A model generated the notes under the pieces. The model searched no databases. It saw only the letters and a list, made by a program, of their open reading frames with translations, and was not told the origin of the DNA. Source: Paguma larvata (lineage: Eukaryota; Chordata; Mammalia; Carnivora; Viverridae). Taken from it: a stretch of 64,000 nucleotides of DNA. Position numbers and translations under genes: made by a program. The first letter of the stretch is position 1; every line of letters begins with the position of its first letter. Shown piece by piece: positions 26,201-40,300 of the stretch. The stretch is taken from assembly GCA_030068075.1 (NCBI GenBank), contig CM057844.1:20506001-20570000 (forward strand), in the 5' to 3' direction.

Positions 26201-29200
26201 TCTGAGGTCACTCAAGCTCAACCTCCAGGGTCACTCTGGAGGACCAAGAGCAGGGCCCACCATACCCTTGATGTCGGGAGCCTTTGGAGTAAGAAAGGAT
26301 AAGGTGGGGTCAAGTACCCAGAAGATTACACCACCTCCTGATGCACATACGCCACGCCTATGATGATCAAACTTCATCTCAATAATACTTTTTTTCTCCC
26401 AGTCATGAAAATGCTCCTCCCTTAGCTTTGATAAAGTTCGTTGGAAGCCCAGATCTCTAATTTCAGAGTCCAAACATACCTCACACTCAGTGATTCTTGA
26501 CCACCCTGAGTAACAGGGGGGATGATCCAGTTTGTTCTACTCTCTTAGTGGTCAGCAGATCCTAAGTAAGAGAGGAGGAAGGAGAAAGGAGGAAGGAGGC
26601 AGTACCTGCTGAATGCAGAACTTCCGCACTGTGTAGTCCACCAGGACGGTCACATCCTCTACCGACACTCGGATATTCCCATAGGTCCAGCAGCCTTGGT
26701 CTGGCCAGTACTGGGCACACTTACACTGGAAAGGAACAGACACACATCGCCTGATCTCAGACCTCCCGCCCCCAGCAGATGTGAAGGACCTGAAGGAAAG
26801 GACCCCAAAAGCCTAGACAAAAGTCCCCAGAAAAGGCCTCTTCTCTCACCTCCATCAGCTGCAGACTTATTTAACTTCTTTTTTCAAGTCCCTCACTCCC
26901 ATCATGTTTAGCACTATCTCTTAAATGATACACAGCCCCAGCCCTATACTTCTTGCTCTTTCTCTCAGTTCAGGGCAAATCAAAAGCTACTTTACCTATA
27001 AAATGTGCCCTTCCACTATCCCAGGTCATGGTCTAGGGACAGGCCTGCCTGATTCCCTGGGAGCAGCAATCTGTTAAGGGGGTAACCAGGGCAGAGTGAC
27101 ACTTTCTCTGGTGCCTGGACCTTGAACAGCTTCCGAGAGTCAGAGGTCAGGTTGGAGGAAAGAAACCTACAGCCCAGCCCCAATGCTATCCATCCCTCCT
27201 AACCACTGTGGAGCTGTGGATTAACACATCCAACACCTCAGGGTGGGGACCAAAGTAATTTAAGGGCCATTCTGGGAAAAGACTGTCACGAATGGGGGTT
27301 ATTCTCTGGGAGCTGATCTAGAACTCAGGCTTGGTTTTAGCTGTGGTGCAGTGAGGGGGCTTGCCAGGCATGGACAGACACAAAAAGAAAAGGACCAGTC
27401 AGAAAGCTGCTTGCATGATCAGGCCAGGGCCTCAGAGTCAGATTCCCTTGCACTCCACAGGGTCTCAGTTCATACAGTTTCCTCTGCTGACTCAGAGAAG
27501 GTGCCAGAAACCAGGGGAATGAAGGATTGGAGAAGTCGGGGGGGAGGGGGGGAGCTCCTCTGTAGCATTTCCTTGGCAAATGGCCCACGTCTTTCTTTCA
27601 GGTTGTTTTGAAAACAGGGTGAGTTGTCGGACTACCAGACATAGGGAACACACCCTAGGCGCACCTCTGCAGTTCATCTGGGACTTCCAGGCTATAGGGA
27701 AGTCCGATAAGCACAGTGGCCTGGGTTTTGTCTGATCAACGACTGGCATAGGAACCACAAAGGGTGGACAGCCCAGGCTCAAACACAGAGGAGTTCTGCT
27801 AGTCATGCCTGTCTAACTTCTCCACTCACCTCCTTTCTCTCCTTCAGGTTGGTCACCATGACAATGGTGGCTGTGTTTTGTTCCCAGATCATCCTCCAGA
27901 AATCATTCACTGTTTCTTCTTTTGGTCCTAAAGTAGCCAATAGCAAAGATGAGGAGAACACACACCAAGGGGAAGAAATCTGCTGGGAAATTGGGAACAT
28001 TCATTCCTGACTTTTGGAAGCCTGTGCCCACAAGTCCCCAGCTAAATATCCAGGTCATCTATCCATCCACCCACCTACTAACTGAACATTTCCCATCTCC
28101 TTTGTATGTGCCAGGTAGTTCACTAGAGAGTGAAGTCGGGGGTGGGAGGTTGTCGAAACGTAAAGAGAACATAAATAATGTCTCCCAAGGATGTTATAGA
28201 TGAGGATTAGAAATCATGACTGCTCACTAAATACCTATGTTACTGGCCGGGCAGTGAGCTAAGTGCTTTGTATCTCATTTACTCCTTCCTATCATGTTCT
28301 AAGGTGGGTGTCATTAGCCACAGAGAGGATAGGTGATTTGCTCAGGCTAGAATTTAAAATTTATCCCAATCCAGTCTTTTTCAGAAAGCCTCTGGAAGAT
28401 TTCTAAACAAAAATGAGGGCACAAAGAGAGAGAAAGAAATGGGATCTAACATAGGATAGAGGCTAATGGAATTCCCTGCGTATTGGTGAAGGGAAGGTTC
28501 AGGATGAGAACTCTGAGGCTGGAGGGCAACTGAAAAAAGTTCTAGAAGCATCCCAAGATTAAAAAATTAAACTTAAAAAAAAATTAAACCCCATGTATCT
28601 GAAGGTACTGAAAGGAAATACATATTTCTAGTGGAGAGTCTGGGGGGAACATCATATAATACTATGTACTTCAGCTGTAAATAATACTAGCACAGTAATA
28701 ATAATGTAAATAATAAACATTATCTTAACCCCAAATTGTGATTTAACTCTATTGGAGAATGGGGAGAAAGGACTTGTGTATGCATATCTGACTGAGTATA
28801 AGGTAGTCTGTAAGAGGATTAAATAAATTATCTATCCTAACAAGTCACCAACTGATAAAAATGGCTGCATTAGCGTAAAGGGAAGAGGAAAAGGGGGAAC
28901 ATTTTGTTTTTATATGCCTTGTAATACCTTTTTGACTTTCTTAAACTTTATATTCCCTTTGGTTAAAAAAAATAGTAACAAGAGAAAGACAAATAACGAC
29001 AGAAGTGGACACATGCCAAAAAGATGTACAGAGGCCTTGCCACTGCCTGGCAAGGTCAGGAAAAATCTCCTGGAAGTGGTGACATCGGAGCCATATGTTA
29101 GGGTAGATCAGGTGGATAGGAGTTTAGAAAGGGAATATAGGGAGAAGAGGTGCTCCAGGCAGAGGTGCAAGGGACAGCAGCAAGAAAGAGCAGGAGATGT

Positions 29201-31333
29201 CCAGGAATTGTAAGGAGTTCAATAAGGTTACTGTGTAGGGCACATGGAGTGGCAGAAGACAGAGCTGGAAAGACAGGTAAGGTTATCAGAATCTATAGGG
29301 GTAGAGGCCAGGCTAAGGAAGGCTTGTTCTATAGGTAATGGAAAATTGTAGGATTTTCGTGAGTCCTAACAAAAGTTTTCCATCAAGATAGGCCATTTTC
29401 GTGGAAGGAATGCAAGAAGCAAGGCTGGGCCTACAGGATCAACCAGCAGGCTAAGACAACACAGCTAGAAGAGAAGATGGGAGCAAGACAGTGTGACAGA
29501 GAAGACAGATTTTGGAGAAAGAAATGAGGACCACTCATATTCAGAGAAGGAACAGGTAGGAGATTTGGATGATTCCAAATCTGACTTGGTTGATTAGATG
29601 GATTACATTCCGGTCATGGTGACAGCCAGAGAATACAGGAGAAAAAAGCAGTTTGGGGGTTGAAGATGAGACATATTTTAGTAAGTTTTTAAAAGATTTT
29701 TATTTTTAAGTAATAATCTCTACACACCCAATGCGGGGGCTCAAACCCGCAACCCCAAGATCAAGAGTCACATGCCCCACCAACTGAACCAGCCCCGAGG
29801 CATATTTTAGTTTTTGATGCTGAAGAGTATGTGGAGGTATCCAGAAAAGGGGTAGAAAATTAGCTGAAAATGGGATCAAAAGCTCAAGAAAGGCACTAGC
29901 CACTCAATCTGGTAGGTATTAGATGAGGTCTCTTGAAGAGAATATGGAGGAGGAGAAGAAAAGAAGGGGTCAAACAGAGAATCCTGGAGAGCTGAAGCAT
30001 TATGCAAGTTCAGACAGAAAAAGCCTGGGAGGAAGACTAAGGAAGGGCAGATGGAGAGGCCGAGCTGAGAGAAATGGTGCCACGAAAGACAAGAATGGAG
30101 CTTCAAGGAAGGAGTCATACACAGATTTGGGGAGAAACTATATTTAAGAGGCAGAAAGAAGAAGAGGCAGAAAGAAGAAGAGCAGAGAAGGAATATTTAG
30201 AGAAGTGAGAAAAACTGAGAACTGAACGTCAGGAAATAACGGGAGGATTTCACGGAGTGTGAAGTACTCTGGAGGGGTTCAAGAGGTTGGGAGTCTGAGA
30301 AAGATCCACCAGAAAATCACAGGTGACCTTAACTCAACATATATGTTAGCGTCAACAGGGCCCCATGGCAAATGAAGAGATGAGACTGCACATAACTGCT
30401 GGTGCTAAAGTGATCACTGAGTAGGTGGCAGTTGAGTTGGGCTTCAGAGGACAGACCTGACTTGATGGATGGCCACAGAGGGTGAGAGAAAGCAGGGCCT
30501 GGTTAGGCAATGGCCAGGCCCTGGTGGAACACTGCAAAGGCAAGAAGGAGCTAAGGTACCACCTCATTTTACTTCTATATCTGTTTTATCTCTACCATGG
30601 TACTTGTCCAATAGAATTTTCTGCAGTGATGAAAATGTTTCATTCATATCTGCACTAATATGTAGTCTCTAGCCACATGTAGCTATTAAGTTTTAAAATG
30701 TGACTAGCATGTTTGAGAAACTGAATTTTAAATTTTATTTAATTTCAGATAATTAAAATTTTAATTTCACATAGCCACATGTGGCTAGTGGCTACTGCAT
30801 TGAACAGTATAGCCACTTACCAAAACTCGTTAATTTTGGTGTAAATTATCCTCTACCAACTAAGGGCCTCAAAAAGGCATGAACCATATTCTGTTTTATT
30901 CCTTTACATATCCCCATCACCTAGGGCAGTGCCTGACACATAACAGATGGTCAATAAACATTTGCTGAATGACTAAAAAAATGGACTTTGATGGACCGCC
31001 AACAACATCCATTACTTTTCAGTGCTGCAAAACATCAAGATATTTTTGCTAGGATCTCAAAGGTGGAGGGCGTGTGTTAAAACTCTGGACTATGGAAATG
31101 TGTGCAGAGCACATATAAGGCAATGGCACTGGGTCCCTGCACGGAGGGTTCCTAGATCACTTTTCCGTGAATGAAAGAGGAGCTCAGGCCCAACAACTGG
31201 GGGAGGAGATGAGCTAACCTGGACCCTGTGAGGTGACCAATCCTCTCTGGAGACTGAATTCAAATTCAAACTCTGAGCAGCCTGGCTTGAACCTAAGGTT
31301 CCCACAGGGCCCCAAAACAGAGGACCTCCTTAA

Positions 31334-31381
<48 letters not shown>

Positions 31382-34300
31382 TGTGTGCGCGCGTGCATGC
31401 GCGCGGCCTTTTCCAGTCCTTTTTATACACATACACCAAAGAACTTCTTTTACAGGACCCCTGGATACTAAATCATCAAGATCAAGGCCCTTAAATATAA
31501 ATGTGCAAGGCAGATTGCATTTCTTTCAGGTGATAGTAATTATAGAAAAGTTACAGCATTCTGATTAATCTATTTAACATCTGGAAGAAAAAATCCAAAC
31601 CCGCTAATGAGCTCATGCCTAAGCCTGAAAGTAAAAATTTATCATTACTTTACCTTGTGCAGCAATGAATTTGTTCTTTTCTTGGTAGCCCTAAGGGTGG
31701 GGTACGGGAGGAGAGAGAGAGAAAAAGAAAGTGAGAACCAAAAATGGATAGGAATGAAATTCTCCAGACTCCCAACCAGTTAACAAAGCCTCCCTTGTGA
31801 AAAGGTCCAGGCCATTAACAAGATTTCCATTCTAGAAATTTCTGAAGGATTAGCTTTGGATACCAGGAATCAAAGATTACAAAGATCACATGGTCTCGGT
31901 AGTCTTCTCAAAGTGAATTATTAATGAACACTGATGTAAGAACATCCAAATACCAACTCGGAGGCTAGACTTTTTTTTTTTTTTTTTTTTTGCTTGGTGA
32001 AGAAGTTTATTATTGTCTTTATCTGAAAAATTGTGGTTTGATTTATTAGCTCTCAGCAGCCCGGTCCTGAGCTCTAAAGAAGCTTGCCTTCTTCTGAGCT
32101 ACCTGATCTTCCTTCTGGGCAAGAGACATTTTGGGACTTCTACCTTAGGCTTCTTCTTATAGACTGGATTCTCTCATATAGCAGCGTGAGCTTTCTCATA
32201 CACCTCCTCCATCATGTCTGGAGTAACATTGTTCTTTATGTATTGAGAGAACTGTTTCTTGTAAGCATCTTCATCTTTGTCCATTAGGTAACGCATATAA
32301 TCTGCAACATTCTGACCCATGATGTGCTTCCGATGTACTTCTGCGCTGAATTCCTTGCTTTCCAAATCATAATCAGGGAATTGTCTGGTACTATGAGGAA
32401 TAGACCTCCCTCCACGGCTCCTTTGAGGGCCCCCAAAACGTTACTTCCAGTAATAGTTCTGGCAAGCCCTGCATCCAAACAGCAGGTGAAGGCACCAGGT
32501 TGACGATCAATGCCTTCCACCTTGTATTCATCTCTAGTCACTTCTACTTGGCCTTCATAGATCTATCCATGCCAAATCTATTGAGAAGCTTGCGGGCCAG
32601 CAGTAGGCTGCATCACAATTTGTCAGGCTGACCTTTATCCTATACTTTGGGAGTTCATGAGCATAACCTGCACAGACCAGCATGTCTCCTTCTGTCTGGG
32701 CAGAAGCAATCTGACAAATGATATGTCTGTCCATTACAGGAACTGTCATCCTGTATTTAGGTGTCCTGTATTTATTTTTATCCTGAATTACCAAGTGTTT
32801 CCGGGCATAGTTATCAGTTTTACCCTCTCGTCTTCTTCTAAATTTCACTTGGTCTCTCTTGAAGTAAGCCTTATTCTTGACAACTTTAACAAACCCCATC
32901 CTCTGGAACAGAGACTGGCGTCCATAGCTCGCCACAGACCAGCAGCTAGACTGTTTCTGATGCTTTCTCAGCAGCTGACCATCTAGGTCTTAGTGTTAAT
33001 GTTAATGGATAGGAACCCTCTAAGGCAGAAGCATATGTGGTGGTTCCAGGGATGAGGCTGGACCTCCACGAGGAAGGAAAAGGGGTTCTCCTCTTTTAAG
33101 GAGTTGTTTCTTTGATAATGCTTTACCCGGGTACAAAAACTTTTGGGAATAGTCTGTGGGCAGGTGGAACAGTTCCCAGTGTCAGACAGTGGGGTTCTCC
33201 ACTACTGGTAGTAGGAGAAAAGAAGCAAAGCGGCCTGGGAGGGCCAGTTAATAGCAAAGGAGCCTCTGAAAAACTAACAGCTGGCAGTAACTTCCTTTTT
33301 CAGTCTTTACTGTTTTAGTGCTACATCTTTTCAACCTCCTGTTTAATGCACTGTTCACTTGAGAAGTCCTAGGTAAGTAAAACCATCATCTGATTTAAGG
33401 ACTGTGAATCACCTTCTGCTGCTCAGAGACAGACATAAGGTGGGCAACGAGGAAGGACGCAGCCTCACAGACAGACAACATGTCACACCCAGAAAACGGT
33501 GTGAAATACAAGCGTGCAAGGCAGTAGGAGAATAAAGGGAGGGGCCTGAGTCTGAGAAGCCACGTCCTATTCCAGTTCAAACCAGACCAGGACAGAGTTG
33601 CTCCCTAGCACAAAAGTAGAAAGCTTTAGGCCCAGAACTGGACATGTTTGGAGTCAGTACTAATCTTGTTGAAGTTTTTATTGAGAATGGGAATTCACGT
33701 TTCTGCAAATGTTTTTAATCATTAGAAGATGAAAACTGAGAAAGCCTTAACTGGTTTATAATTAAACTTGTCATTAAAACTGAGGAGCTCTTAGAGTATG
33801 TAAGTCATGTCATATCCCTGCTCCGCAAGAAGGCATTGCTAAATTCTCACAGGAGCATGAGGGCCTAACGGCTAAAAAGCACTGTTGGAGGGCCCAGTCA
33901 CAAAGTGCTTCCTGTCCCAACCAGGAGTGTGCCATATGTCCCCTACGAAAGCATGCCGATATTGTGATATGGCAGCATCACTTAGCCAGTAAGGTGTAAC
34001 TAGAACGAGGCAAAACTACTGCTCTTCCTCATGTTATGATCAAGGGAAAGACAAAATGTGACTTCCTGGTTTCTGAGACATCTTTAGATTCTGAAAGTCA
34101 GATCCTAGCCAGCTCTAGTAGCTACATTCCTATCAGTTAAAAATAAACACTTCTAAAGACCCTCTATACTCTTAGACATCTAAGGTAAGACTCCAGGTTG
34201 AAAACCCACTTGCCTACTGAGTCACTGTCTGTTTCATCACCTCCTTGTGACCAATGTCAGGTTTGCTTTCAGACCTTTGTGTTTTTCAAACCACAGGTCT

Positions 34301-37300
34301 CACTCCCCCTGCTTGCTGCCTCCACTCTATGGTGCTGGATACCACTTCTCCTCAAGACCCACATGTGATCTCAGCTCTCTGTGATAAGGGCTTGGTAAAG
34401 GGTTGCCAGGGGTGGAAGTGGGGGTTTACTGTAAATGAATAATAACGTTCTTTTTTCTTTTTTAAGCAGGCTTCATGCCCAGCACAGAGCCCAACATGGG
34501 GCTTGAACTCACGGCCCTGAGATCAAGACAGCTGAGATCAAGAGTCGGATGCTTAACTGACTGAGCGACCCAGGTGCTCCAAACAATAAAGTTCTTATTG
34601 AGGCAAAATTTTCTAAAAGTAAGAGGCAACAGCTGGGGGGTGAAAGTTTCTTTAAGGTTTTGAAAATGTTCTAAAGTTGGCTAGTGATGGTTGTAGACAT
34701 CTGTGAATATACTAAAAACCACTGAACTGTAAACTTTAAATGGGTGAAAACTATGGTATGTGAATTACATCTCAATAAAATTGTTAAAAATGTTTTTAGG
34801 GGTGCCTGGGTGGCTCAGTTGGTTCAGCGTCTGACTCTTGATTTCTGCTCAGGTCATAATCTTGTGGTTCATGAGTTTAAGGCTTGTGTCGGGCTCCGTG
34901 CTGGCAGTACAGAGCCTATTTGGGATTCTCTCTCCCTCTATCACTGCCCCTCCCCTGCTCATGCTCTCTCTCAAAATAAATAAACATGCGTAAAAAAATG
35001 TTTTTATAATGATGATGACAGCAGAACAGTTATCACTGAAATTCTGAGTTTTACACTTTAAATATTTAAATTTTTGTTATATAAACTATTTGTCAATAAA
35101 GTTAGAGGGAAAAAAAGAGTTTGGTTAAGTGTGAATAACTGGCAGCCTACAATAAATGTCCTCCATTGGTTTCAGCAAAGGACACTGTTTGCCCCTATAC
35201 TCCAAGTCCAAAGCATATCTGCTCCTTATTTCCCAGTGAATTCTCTCAACCGCACCTAACCCTGCGGACAAGCTGCTACTTCCTCAATGCTTCTATTTAT
35301 CCTCTGTCCTCTGAGACACTCTTCTCTCCTGGTCTCCTTCTGTGTCACTCATGAGCCCCTCCTGCTCAGTGTGCCTGGCAGAGGCTGGTGGGGCCCAGGC
35401 CCCACTTTTCCTTCACTAATGACTTCCAAGGCCATGGCTCTGGATTATCTCCTCTGAACTCCAGATCAATATGACCAACTATATGGTGGCTACACCCATG
35501 TGAATCACCCTATAGTCCATATACGCCCTACAGGGTATCACCCTATACTCTCTCACATACACAACCAATCACCAAGGGCTAGATTCTACCTCTAAAGTTT
35601 TTACTTCGCTGCTTCCTCTCCAACCCTTCAATAGGCCCTCGTCATCTGTGACCTGCTACTATCCAATTGGCCCCTCCTAAATCCATGTTGCACATGGTAA
35701 ACCTAAATGTGTGGGCATGTCACTCCTTGTCTTTAACACCTTTACACCTCACAGCCTAGAGAATGAATCAAAACCCTCAGCTGTACTGAAAATCTGCAGA
35801 TACCGTAAGCTGGCTCACTCAGCACCCAGTCCCACCTCCTTGTAGCCGAACTTTCTTACTACAGAGGCTGAGAAACGAAAAGTTAAATTCCCCGGACTCC
35901 CTTGCAGCTCAGTTCTGCACAGGACCTAGCTTGTTCTTAGCAGATGCTCCCATGCCGAACCTGGGGCAGAAGTAAAGAAGCAAAGTGAGAAGGTGACCGT
36001 GCTAGAGGGTCTTCGACCAAGCATGGCGGCAGAAGCATCCAGTTCTTCTGTAGCACCTGTGCAGAGGTTTCACAAGTCACATGGGATAGCTGGGCTCACC
36101 TATGGCTGCTCTGTTCCTCGCTGACAGCACCTTAGCTTGATTTACTGGCTCTCCCACAGATTTTGTATGCTACCCAGTCAGGATCTTACAATAAACCCTT
36201 TCCTGCTTATAAGGGCAGATAAAAGGTGAACTCTGTTGTCTGCAACAAAGAACCCCAATGGACACATCTAATATTCAGTGCCTTCAAAGACAGAGTCCCT
36301 ACCAATTCCCCAAGATTTCCTATCTCGTATCTTCTAATCTTGTATCTTCTAATCTAAGCTTGCAGTTTCCAGTCTCTGATTTTGCTTATGCTTCTCCTCT
36401 TGCTTTGAAGTTTCTGTCCATCTTTCTTCTCTTGATCTCTGAGTTCCCCTTCAATATTTAGCTCTACAGGATCACCAGGTTGTCTGAATGTTTCTCTAAG
36501 CCCCACAGAACCTGGCAATACTAGCTTCACACACACTGCCCATTAAAGGAAATGGTCTGTGTGTCCTAACACGGACTGAATGTTATCTCTGTAACCTTTA
36601 AGCCTACCCACTCGGTGCTTAGCACGAAGTAGGTGCTCAAAAAAAACCCGTGGAACCTAAATCTTCTTTAATCCCTGACTCTTACTCATAGTTAACCTTA
36701 AGCTTTTTCCTGCCTTTCTACTTTCACTGGGTTCATAAGTGCCCCAAATTTAACTCTCTTCATCTAAACTTCCATCTCACTTATTAATAACTCTTCAGTA
36801 ACCATCAAAGCATTACAGGATGCCCCTTTGTGAGATCCAACTAAGCAGAGTTAAAGGAATGGGCCTGTTTCCTCCTAGACCCTTGCTCACCACCGCCATG
36901 AATAAACCCATCTTACTGCTTACCATCTTTAACATCCAACTACAATTTTTTTTTGAGCAGCAAGCAAAAGTTTGTTAGAGTATAAGATCAGAAAGGAAGA
37001 ATAGTAGGAAAGCTCTCAGAGGGGACATTAATGCCCCTAACATCCAACTAACTTTTAACGGTCTTTGCCCTCAACGTGGGAAGGAGGCAAATTGATCATG
37101 GTGATACACACTGCTGGTCACCAACCAAATGAGTCACTCTTCCCTTTCTTCCTTGCCATCGGTGCCATGATTTTGTTTGGATATTTACTTTCTGTTGGCT
37201 TGTAAGGTGACCACTCCCAGCTTCAGAAGGGTAAATCATGATAATTCTCAATGCCCTACCTAGTGACTAGAGAGGGGTATAAGCATGATCCAATCCTGGC

Positions 37301-40300
37301 CTGCTGACCCTGAAGGGCACGGTGCTGCAGAGGCTTCTGGAAAAGATGACATTCCCTTAAAAGGGTAGAGCACATGCAGAAATGTTCCCCATCTATGCTG
37401 TCTGATGTGTTTATAAGGAATGCTTGGAACTGCTACAGCCATCTTGTGACCACAAAGATAATGTGGACAGGATGAAGGTAAGCAAGTAGAAAGATGGAAG
37501 TACCTGGGTGCTTCTTAAGGAAGTCATGGACTCAGCCAACCCTAGAACTGGCCTACTCCTGTCTTCAGATTATATGAGATAAATACCCCCCCCCCCCTTC
37601 ACCATAATCCTTGAGAGGAATCCTGGGAACCCCAGCCGATTACTAGCTTTTCTCTATTTTCCTGATCTACCACATACGTCATGTCTCTTCTAGGCTGCCC
37701 TTGCTTCCAACTATAAACACATGACCATCATGTTAAAAACATAAGAATGTCGGCAAATCCACTCCAGTGAGGATGTCCAGACTGCTCTATTTCTGAAGTT
37801 CACCCAATAGCCTATTTGTTGGGTAGTCTCCGGTGAGACCATCTTTCTCCTTATCTTATTCTTTCTTGAGACCTAGAGTTCCTTGACCCCAATGCCTTTC
37901 CCTAGTGTCTTAGTTCATTCCTAATGTTACTCCCTTCCTCTACTGAACCTAAAGCACGTGGCCGACTACTTGAAGCAGCCGCTTTGTCTGAATACCACAA
38001 CTTCTCTGCAGATTACCAATCTCAGGGTACAGCTAGAGAAAATCACACAACTGAGGCCCCTCCACATCACAGGTTTCCATCTTAGCCCCTCAGTGCAGCT
38101 AGACATGTCTTTCTCTTTTCAGTATTCTTTCTTACTGATCTCAGAAGCTGCTTTAAACTTTCATCACTCTCACGTCACAGTCCACTCCCCTTTTCACCCA
38201 GATAACCAGCACTTGGACTTCTTAGAAAACAGATGTGAGGCACCTGGGTTGCTCAATCAGTTAAGCATCTGACTCTTGATTTCAGCTCAGGTCGTGATCT
38301 CATGGTTCGTGAGTTTGAGCCCCACATTGGGCTCTGTGTCGACAGCGCAGACCCTGCTTGGGATTCTCTCTCTTCCTCTCTCTCTGCCTCTCTCCTGCTT
38401 GTGCGTGCTTGCTCTCTCTCAAAATAAATAAATAAATATCCGTGACTACAAGCCATCTCTATCTATTCAATATTCTCCTTCACCATCAATCTCAGGGGAA
38501 CAAATGCCCTTTCTCATGTTCAATGCTAATCTTTCCATCAGTATTCTTTTTTAAAAAGCTGTGGTAAAATATACATAAAACTGACCATTTTAGCCATTTA
38601 AAAATTTAAAAAATTTTTTGAAGGGAGACAGAGAATTGGAACCAGGCTCCAGGCTCTGAGCTGCCAGCACAGAGCCCGATACAGGGCTCAAAACCACGAG
38701 CTGTAAGATCATGACCTGAGTCTAAGTCGGTTTAACCAACTGAGCCACCCATTTTAGCCATTTTTTTTTTAAACGTTTATTTATTTATGAGAGAGAGAGC
38801 ACAAGCAGGGAAGGGGCAGAGAGAGAGGAGACACAGAATCCAAAGCAGGCCCCAGGTTCTGAGCTGTCAGCACAGAGCCTGACGTGGAGCTCGAACTCAC
38901 GAACTGTGAGATCACAACCTGAGCTGAAGTCGGACGCTCAACCAACTGAGCCACCCAGGTGCCTCCATTTTAGCCATTTTTAAGTGTATAGTTCTGTGGT
39001 ATTAATTAAGTTTATTTTCACTGTTGGGCAACTATTACCACCATCCACCTCCAGAACTTTTTCATCTTCCTCAACTGAAACTCTCTACCATGAAACAATT
39101 CCCAATTCCCTTCTCACCTCAGCCCCTGGCAACCACCACTCTACTTTCTGTCTCTATGAATTTGACTACTCCAGGCACCTCGTGTAAGTGGAATCATAAA
39201 CTATTTGTCCTCTTGTGAGCAGCTTCTTTCACTCAGCATGATGTCTTCAGAGTTGTACCATGTGTCAGAATCCCCTTTTTTGAGACTGAATAATACTCCA
39301 CTGTACGTACACTCGTTGTACTCATCTATTCATCCACTGATGAACACTTGGGTTGCTTCCACCTTTTGGCTACTGTGATTGATGCTGCTGTGACGTGGTG
39401 TGTCAGTTCCATCAGTATTCTCTTCACACATCCCGCTTCAGTAGTCAGGCTTGCTCTTGCTAGCTTGCAGTCACTTTTGCTCACTCTCACTTTTTCAAAC
39501 TTTCTTTACTGGCTCCTCACAGCCCACAAAATATACTCAAGTCTCTTAAACCAATTCTGTAAACATTCTCTAAATCACCACTGAAAAATCTCCTCCTGGT
39601 TTCAGTTCTTCCCTCACAACTAACCAGACTTACCCGGTGTCAGATATTCTTGTCCTGTTCTTCCATACTTTTACTAAAGATAGCAAGACCTGCTTTTGTT
39701 CTTAGTCATCTGAATAAGCTCAATAAAGGATTCACTGGCTCTTACCAAAGAGTACACATTTAGATACAGATTTTTGCATGGGAACTCTCTGGGAATGATG
39801 ACAAGGTAAACACAAGAATACATATGAAACCACCGTCTTCAAAAAGAATTTTTTTGGTTTCTTAAAAAAATTAGACTCCTTAGGGAAAACTTGCAATGAC
39901 AAATATTCCTTCTAATGTGCAGCTGAGATGGAGCCAGTAGATGGTAGCCAATGGTCATTCAAGGTAATAATGAGAAAAGCTCAAGTTCCTTACATTGATG
40001 AATGAAGCATTGATGTAATCGGAATCTGGAACTCCTTCAACTGGTGTCAGATGGACTCTAGAATGATCATCTAGAAAAAAAATTTAATGTTTCAGTTAAT
40101 GATACAACCAGGCCGGTTGAGACATTTGTGCCCATGTGCACAGAGACACACATGTATTAAGATGTCGCTGCAGCACCGTTTATAACAGCAAAAATTTGGA
40201 CACATCTCAGCCATTATTCAGGGACTAGTTAAATAAGATATATTCACAACATGGAACAGAAAGCAGCTGATAAAAAGGAGAGTGAATACTTCTGTTTCTT

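Larger units (their letters stand above)
38540..39400 (-). repeat. L1M 3' region with two SINEs inserted in series
   Basis: Outside the SINEs the text is antisense L1 3'UTR ('tccacctccagaactttttc', 'ccctggcaaccaccactcta', 'gaataatactccactgtacg', 'cacttgggttgcttccacc'). Confidence 0.75.

Noticed and set aside
31974..32935. Functional RPL5 gene
   Set aside because: No introns, a poly(A) tail, about 40 nt missing and two frame breaks; a processed pseudogene.
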